From positions 1 to 7,365 of the forward strand of contig DATBFY010000042.1 of NCBI GenBank assembly GCA_036558265.1: a DNA stretch of 7,365 bases, given 5' to 3'. Positions 1-4,529 of the stretch are shown here, in pieces. Each line of letters starts with the position of its first letter. Within the stretch, counting starts at the first letter, position 1. This stretch comes from RYN-433 sp036558265. GTDB lineage: Bacteria; Planctomycetota; Phycisphaerae; Tepidisphaerales; Tepidisphaeraceae. The notes beneath the pieces were generated by a model. That model made no database searches. It saw only the letters and a program-made list of their open reading frames with translations, and had not been told where the DNA came from. A program made the position numbers and the translations under genes.

Positions 1-2
1 TC

Positions 3-2354
3 CACAGGCTGGCCGAGAGTTATGACAAGGAGCTTGTCGAAAAGCTGATCCCCGACTTTACCGGCTGGGTTACTGGGGAAAAGGCCAAGGATCTCGCGGC
101 GTTTTCGAATGACCAACTCATCGAGCTGTGGCACGAGCGCGAACGTCGCGTGATGGACGAGTTCGCGCCCCAATCGCTCCTCCCCAGCCTGATCTCCGGC
201 GCCGCGCTCGCCGAGCTAAAAAGCTTCCTCGAAGAATGCTTCTGGGACGATGACCCCGACAGCCTGACGCACCTGCTCTCCTCCGGCCATGACCCCGACC
301 TGACCCTCCGCGCCAATGCCCAGCTTTACGAGGTGGCCGTCGGTGACGAGTCGGTCGAGTCGTGGCTCAAGGAGTACGGCCACCGCGCGCCGGAAGAGTT
401 CGACCTGGCGACCCGTCGCTGGCGCGAGCGGCCCGATGAGCTGCTCCAGATGGCCCAGCGGCTGAAGGACGGGCGTAATCCTGCGGAGCTGCACGAGCAT
501 CACCGCGCCGAGTGTGAGCGGAAGCTGGCGGAGCTGCGCGAGAGGCTTCCGCTGGAGGATCGGGAGACGCTCGACCAGAAGCTGGCGCTGGCGCGGCGAT
601 ACATGCCCTTCCGCGAGAACGGCAAGTATTACCTGATGCTGGGCTATGAGCTCCTGCGGGACCTGGCGATGGAGATGGGCCGACGCCTGGAGATCGGCGA
701 CGACGTGTTCCTGCTCACGCTCGAGGAGATGTTCGACGCGTTGAACATCGGCTTCGCACCGACGCACCTGCTCGCCCAGCGCAAAATCCAGCGCCGCGCC
801 GCGAAGCGCATCCCCCTGCCCTACGTAATCGACTCGACCAACATCGACGACCTGGGCGCACCGCCAAAGGCCAGTGTCGAAGGCGGGACGCTTCAGGCAT
901 TTGGCATCTCCCCCGGTGGCGCGACCGGCCCGGCGCGAATCGTCCGTTCACCGGCCGAGGCAGGTGACCTGGGCCAGCGTTACATCCTCGTGTGCCCGAG
1001 CACGGATCCGTCCTGGACGCCGCTGTTCACCAATGCCGCCGGTCTGATCCTCGAGTGCGGCGGCACGCTGTCGCACGGGGCGGTGGTGGCGAGGGAGATG
1101 TCGATCCCCGCGGTCGTGCTGCGGGATGCCTGCACGCTGCTGCGCGACGGCGATTCGGTTACCGTAGATGGCCGAAACGGCCTGGTTTCCCGTGCCGGCG
1201 AGGAAAAGCAGGTTCTCGACTACCGCACTCCGACGACGGACAACCGAGCGGAGCCCGCCGCCGCCGATCCAAACGACACGAGGATTGAGCGTACTGTCAT
1301 CCCCCCGCGTCCCGGGCGCGGCGAGCGCCGATCCGCCAAGATCCGCAACGCCTTCCTGCTGCTCTGGGGCGTTTATCTGCTCCTGGTGTTCTGCCTGCCG
1401 GAGCAGGTGCTGTTCCAGCCTTCGCTGCGCGTGCTCGATTTCTTCCTCTGGCCGCTGGTGCGGCTCTTCGGCAAGCCGGGTGCGGTCGCGATCATCGCCG
1501 GGGCGCTGGGCGCGCTGACGATGATCGGCCAGAAGCTCTTGACCGACAACGACCGCCTGCTGGCCGCCAAGCGCCGTGCGGCGCTGCTGAACCAGGAAGC
1601 CGCCGGACTCCCGAAGGACTCGCCGCGCGGCCAGGCGCTGCGACGACTGGCCGCGCCGGTGCAGACGCGCACGGTGCTTGCCTCGTTCGTGCCGCTGGCC
1701 GTGCTGCTGGGTCCGCTTGTGATGACGTTCATGTGGTTTGAGCCGCGCGTGGCAATCCCGGCGTGGAATGCGCCGGCGGGCACGCCGGTCACGATCGTCG
1801 CGATGGTCAAGCCGGACGTGGTTCACTCGGTCAACCTGAGCGTCCCGCAACCACTCGCCCTTGCGCAGCCCGGCACGCAATCCGTCCCGGAGATCCGCCG
1901 GGTGCTGGAAAAGTATCGGGACGCTCGGCTCAAGCCTTCGGACCTGTCCAACCAGCCGTGGGAGGTGCGCGAGTCCGCCGAGATGTACCGCCAGCAGAAG
2001 CTCGCCGACCTGAACGACTACCTGAAGAACCTCCCGCCCGTTCCGGTGACCTGGAACGTGACGGTCCCCGACAAGGCGGCGGGTCATTGGCCGATCGCGC
2101 TCAAGGCGGACAACGCCAAGATCCTCACCGGCGACATCGTGCTGGGGGACGTGCATCCGCCGATGCCGGCGGAGGTGACCAACACGCCCAACGACCCACT
2201 GGCCAGCCTCAAGGTCGTGTACCAGCCGACGCAGACGACGCACCAGGTCTTCTTCGCGCCGATCGGGCATTGGGACTGGGGGTGGCTTGGCGTCTACCTG
2301 CTGGCGTATCTTCCGGTTATGTTTGGGCTTCGGTTCGCATTGAAGATCGCCTGA
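3..2354 (+). CDS. PEP-utilising (RPH/PpsA-like) enzyme, C-terminal part, fused to EMC3/TMCO1-like membrane domain (5' partial)
   Basis: The frame is open from the first bases of the window. The ATG at 150 is internal because the upstream codons read as well-formed protein (HRLAESYDKELVEKLIPDF). Numbering from the codon at 3, 783 residues are visible. Residues 1-290 are helical and carry GHRAPEEFDL (126-135) and a REN motif (204-206), as in rifampicin-phosphotransferase-like PEP enzymes. Residues 297-395 are the PEP-utilising mobile domain with GGTLSHGAVVAR; His358 is the predicted phosphorylated residue. No PEP-binding TIM barrel follows. Instead there is a linker and four predicted membrane helices (about 449-471, 490-512, 558-580, 760-780). 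An Arg/Lys-rich coiled-coil-like stretch (512-557) lies between helices 2 and 3, and a soluble domain of about 180 residues lies between helices 3 and 4. Helix 2, coiled coil, helix 3 and helix 4 match the order and charge pattern of EMC3/TMCO1 (DUF106) proteins. The ATP-grasp domain expected upstream is outside the window. The PEP-enzyme assignment is strong. The insertase-like assignment is inference, and the substrate is unknown. Confidence 0.85.
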   Translation, partial: HRLAESYDKELVEKLIPDFTGWVTGEKAKDLAAFSNDQLIELWHERERRVMDEFAPQSLLPSLISGAALAELKSFLEECFWDDDPDSLTHLLSSGHDPDLTLRANAQLYEVAVGDESVESWLKEYGHRAPEEFDLATRRWRERPDELLQMAQRLKDGRNPAELHEHHRAECERKLAELRERLPLEDRETLDQKLALARRYMPFRENGKYYLMLGYELLRDLAMEMGRRLEIGDDVFLLTLEEMFDALNIGFAPTHLLAQRKIQRRAAKRIPLPYVIDSTNIDDLGAPPKASVEGGTLQAFGISPGGATGPARIVRSPAEAGDLGQRYILVCPSTDPSWTPLFTNAAGLILECGGTLSHGAVVAREMSIPAVVLRDACTLLRDGDSVTVDGRNGLVSRAGEEKQVLDYRTPTTDNRAEPAAADPNDTRIERTVIPPRPGRGERRSAKIRNAFLLLWGVYLLLVFCLPEQVLFQPSLRVLDFFLWPLVRLFGKPGAVAIIAGALGALTMIGQKLLTDNDRLLAAKRRAALLNQEAAGLPKDSPRGQALRRLAAPVQTRTVLASFVPLAVLLGPLVMTFMWFEPRVAIPAWNAPAGTPVTIVAMVKPDVVHSVNLSVPQPLALAQPGTQSVPEIRRVLEKYRDARLKPSDLSNQPWEVRESAEMYRQQKLADLNDYLKNLPPVPVTWNVTVPDKAAGHWPIALKADNAKILTGDIVLGDVHPPMPAEVTNTPNDPLASLKVVYQPTQTTHQVFFAPIGHWDWGWLGVYLLAYLPVMFGLRFALKIA

Positions 2355-2361
2355 GTTTTGC

Positions 2362-2365
2362 GGAG
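2362..2365 (+). promoter_or_regulatory. Ribosome binding site (GGAG) deciding the ATG 2374 start
   Basis: GGAG lies 8 nt before the ATG at 2374, which is ideal Shine-Dalgarno spacing. The in-frame GTG at 2365 overlaps this motif and has no ribosome binding site of its own at usable spacing. The motif therefore favours the ATG as the start of the downstream secreted protein. Confidence 0.65.
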
Positions 2366-2373
2366 TGGATTCG

Positions 2374-3666
2374 ATGACTTTAGCGGTTCGTCGCGCGTTG
2401 ATTCTGCTTGCCGTGTTGTGGATGAGTCCCGCGGCATTCGCGGTGATTGCGGTCAAGCTGCCCGTTCGCACGATTTACAGCGGTTCGCGAACGGTTGTCG
2501 TCGGGACCGTCACGAAGGTGAACCCGCAATCCGGGGCCGTGGAAGCCAGCGCCAAGGCGCTCCGCGGCACGATCACCGGCGACGTCGTCCGCTTGAAGCT
2601 CGAAAACCTTCCCGCGGTCCTAGCGAACGTGAAGGAAGGCGCGCCGCTGGTGCTGCTCACCGGGCGCGATCCGAAGAATTTCGCGCTGCACCTGGCGGAC
2701 ACCTGGCTGCTGCCCGAACCCACCGACAAGCCGAACCTGTTCGCCGTCCGGAATGAGAAGGACCTTCGCCAGAGCTACCCGGGCACGACAGCGGCGCTGG
2801 TGAAGATCATCGAGCATCTGAAGGCGAACAACGGCAATTACGACATGCTGGACAAGGTGTCGCCGGACATGTTCAAGGGCGGCGCGAAGCAGACGGGAAA
2901 GCTCGACGCGGGCGACGCGGCGAGCGTCTTCACGATCAAGCTCGCGCCACAGGAGGCGCAGACCGTTTTGGCGATCGGCGGCACGGGCGCCAAGGGCTAC
3001 AAGGTCACCGCCACCGCGATCGACGGCCAAGCTACGGCGGCGCTTCCCACCGCGCTGAACGGCAAGGACCTGATCGCCTTATCCGCGCGCGACGGCAAGC
3101 TCGTCGCGCTGACCCGGACGGGCGACTTGCTGGTCTTCGATAACGTCAGCCGTGATGCCGCGCCCAGGACGTCCAAGCTTTGGGCCGACGGCACGAGCGC
3201 CCAGGCGGCCGCACTGGGAAACTTCGGCGAGGATTCAGCGAAGACTGACGCGATCGTGGTCAAGGGGGACAACATCTACCGCTATCCACTCGACGGCGCC
3301 TCCGCGCCGGTCGACTTCGTTCGCTTGACCGGCGAGAAGGTCGCGACGTATCACAAGGAGAACCCGAAGTGGCTGGAGGGCGCGACCGCCCAGCCACTCG
3401 ACTGCAACGGCGACGGCAAGACGGACGTGCTGATCAACACGTCTGCGGGCCCGATGCTGCTGATCAACCGCGGCTACGGCGCGTTCTTCATCGACGCGGA
3501 TGTGGGCAAGGTGCTGGTGGATTCGGCGGGCAAGCCGTTGCTGGGCGAGAAAACCAAATGGACCTGTGCCGACCTGGACGGGGATGGGGTGGACGACCTG
3601 CTGATCGTCAGCCCCGACGGCGCGGTCACTGCAGTCATGAACCCGAAAGTCGCCGAGAAACCCTGA
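2374..3666 (+). CDS. Secreted VCBS/FG-GAP-like repeat protein
   Basis: This is a 430-residue exported protein of unknown function. Residues 1-23 form a clear signal peptide: MTLAVRR, a hydrophobic core (ALILLAVLW), and a predicted AFA cleavage site at 21-23. Residues 35-110 look like a small beta-rich domain (TVVVGTVTKV, later GDVVRLKLENL and PLVLLTG). The middle is beta-rich with recurring LIALS/LVALT/LLVF strands, resembling propeller blades. Near the C-terminus are two calcium-loop motifs, DCNGDGKTD (343-351) and DLDGDGVDD (400-408). Each is followed by a hydrophobic strand (VLINTSAG, LLIVSPDG), as in VCBS/FG-GAP repeats of extracellular beta-propellers. The intervening LLINRGYGAFF is also typical of these repeats. 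The gene starts 19 nt after the membrane enzyme gene and is probably co-transcribed. An in-frame GTG at 2365 would add three residues but overlaps the ribosome binding site. The role could be binding or scaffolding at the cell surface or periplasm; no catalytic motif is seen. Confidence 0.85.
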   Translation: MTLAVRRALILLAVLWMSPAAFAVIAVKLPVRTIYSGSRTVVVGTVTKVNPQSGAVEASAKALRGTITGDVVRLKLENLPAVLANVKEGAPLVLLTGRDPKNFALHLADTWLLPEPTDKPNLFAVRNEKDLRQSYPGTTAALVKIIEHLKANNGNYDMLDKVSPDMFKGGAKQTGKLDAGDAASVFTIKLAPQEAQTVLAIGGTGAKGYKVTATAIDGQATAALPTALNGKDLIALSARDGKLVALTRTGDLLVFDNVSRDAAPRTSKLWADGTSAQAAALGNFGEDSAKTDAIVVKGDNIYRYPLDGASAPVDFVRLTGEKVATYHKENPKWLEGATAQPLDCNGDGKTDVLINTSAGPMLLINRGYGAFFIDADVGKVLVDSAGKPLLGEKTKWTCADLDGDGVDDLLIVSPDGAVTAVMNPKVAEKP

Positions 3667-3689
3667 GACGCGTTTTGGATCATCGCGAC

Positions 3690-4388
3690 ATGAACCGGTT
3701 CACCTTCTCGTTCGCCGTTTGCGGGTTCGCGCTCCTCGCCCTCGCGGCCCGCTCGTCCGCCGCCGACGGACCCGCGAAGGAGAATCAGGGTCTTCCCCTT
3801 CTCTTCCACGAGGATTTTTCCTCGAAGGATGATGCGCTCAAGCAGTTCGCGTTTACCGACAGGAACGCCTGGAAGATCATCGAGGATGACGTGAACGGGG
3901 CGCGACGGCCGGTGCTGTCGCTCTTCCGGCAGTCGGATTACAAGCCTCCGGTGCGGTCGCCGATCAACATCGCGTGGATCAACGATCTGAAAGTGTCGGA
4001 CTTCGTGATGGAGGTCCGCTGCAAGATCACCCAGGAGAAGGTTCCCCACCGTGACCTGTGCTTCGCCTTCGGCGGGGTCGACGCCAGCCATTTCCTCTAC
4101 GCGCACGTGGCGCAGCAGACGGACAAGATCCATAACCAGATCCACCTGGTAGACGGCAAGGATCGCGCGCCGGTGACGACGAAGGGATCGGACGGGACGC
4201 CTTGGGACGAGCGATACCACATCGTGCGGATCGAACGGGACGAGCGGGGCACGCGGGTGACGTTCGACGGCCAGCCGATCCTGGCGACGGATCGGAAGGA
4301 GCTGCCGAGCGGGCGAGTGGGGTTCGGGTCGTTCGATGACATCGGAAATTTCTCGGAGGTGACGGTTTGGGGGAAGAAGGCGGAATGA
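3690..4388 (+). CDS. Small secreted protein with concanavalin-like (DUF1080-like) fold
   Basis: This is a 232-residue exported protein. The ATG at 3690 is chosen because it is followed directly by a signal peptide: MNRF, a hydrophobic core (FAVCGFALLALAA), and a likely cleavage near RSSAA (21-25). The frame is open further upstream, but that part overlaps the preceding gene and reads as its shadow. A weak GGA at 3677-3679 sits 10 nt before the ATG. The mature part begins with LLFHEDFSS (37-45), an opening typical of secreted jelly-roll domains. Alternating strands follow (FVMEVRCKI, LCFAFGGVD, YHIVRIERDE, TRVTFDGQPI), and the protein ends with SGRVGFGSFDD and VTVWG. This pattern is characteristic of laminin-G/DUF1080 (3-keto-disaccharide hydrolase-like) domains, which are very abundant in planctomycetes. 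No catalytic residues can be named, so a carbohydrate-binding role is as likely as an enzymatic one. It lies 23 nt after the VCBS-like gene, apparently last in the operon. Confidence 0.8.
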   Translation: MNRFTFSFAVCGFALLALAARSSAADGPAKENQGLPLLFHEDFSSKDDALKQFAFTDRNAWKIIEDDVNGARRPVLSLFRQSDYKPPVRSPINIAWINDLKVSDFVMEVRCKITQEKVPHRDLCFAFGGVDASHFLYAHVAQQTDKIHNQIHLVDGKDRAPVTTKGSDGTPWDERYHIVRIERDERGTRVTFDGQPILATDRKELPSGRVGFGSFDDIGNFSEVTVWGKKAE

Positions 4389-4414
4389 GCCTTTCTCTCC
4401 CGCGGGCACCCTAT

Positions 4415-4477
4415 CCCTCTCCCAGACGCGTTGAACTTGTTGGCGATGGAATTCCCAGGGCCGCGTCCGGGAGAGGG
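4415..4477. repeat. Long inverted repeat in convergent intergenic region; possible bidirectional terminator
   Basis: The arms 4415-4430 (CCCTCTCCCAGACGCG) and 4462-4477 (CGCGTCCGGGAGAGGG) are reverse complements at 15 of 16 positions; the only mismatch is A4424 against C4468. The loop is 31 nt and contains a small GGAATTCC palindrome at 4448-4455. The element sits between the stops of two convergent genes, where a terminator is expected. No T-run follows either arm, so it is not a canonical intrinsic terminator. It may instead be a copy of an interspersed palindromic repeat. The rest of 4389-4529 holds a short CCCGCGGG palindrome at 4399-4406 and nothing else convincing. Confidence 0.6.
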
Positions 4478-4529
4478 GACCGAGATCACGGCGCGCCACC
4501 GGTCGTGGCCGGGCAGGAGAACAAAGCCG

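Noticed and set aside
3..1200. Calling the first gene a rifampicin resistance phosphotransferase
   Set aside because: Helical and mobile domains resemble RPH, but the membrane fusion and missing N-terminus make a drug-modifying role unsupported.
2365..2373. GTG 2365 as start of the VCBS-like protein
   Set aside because: It overlaps the GGAG ribosome binding site, which is optimally placed for the ATG at 2374.
948..2471. 507-codon open frame on the minus strand opposite the membrane PEP enzyme
   Set aside because: It is rich in Arg, His and Gln, has no recognisable domain, and lies wholly antisense to a frame with clear motifs. It is a typical GC-rich shadow.
3369..3689. Upstream extension of the DUF1080-like gene frame to 3369
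   Set aside because: This part overlaps the VCBS-like gene, and its translation is a shadow of it. The signal peptide begins at the ATG at 3690.
4495..4509. Small hairpin GCCAC-CGGTC-GTGGC as the Hsp70 terminator
   Set aside because: Only a 5-bp stem with no T-tract on the minus strand; expected by chance in this base composition.
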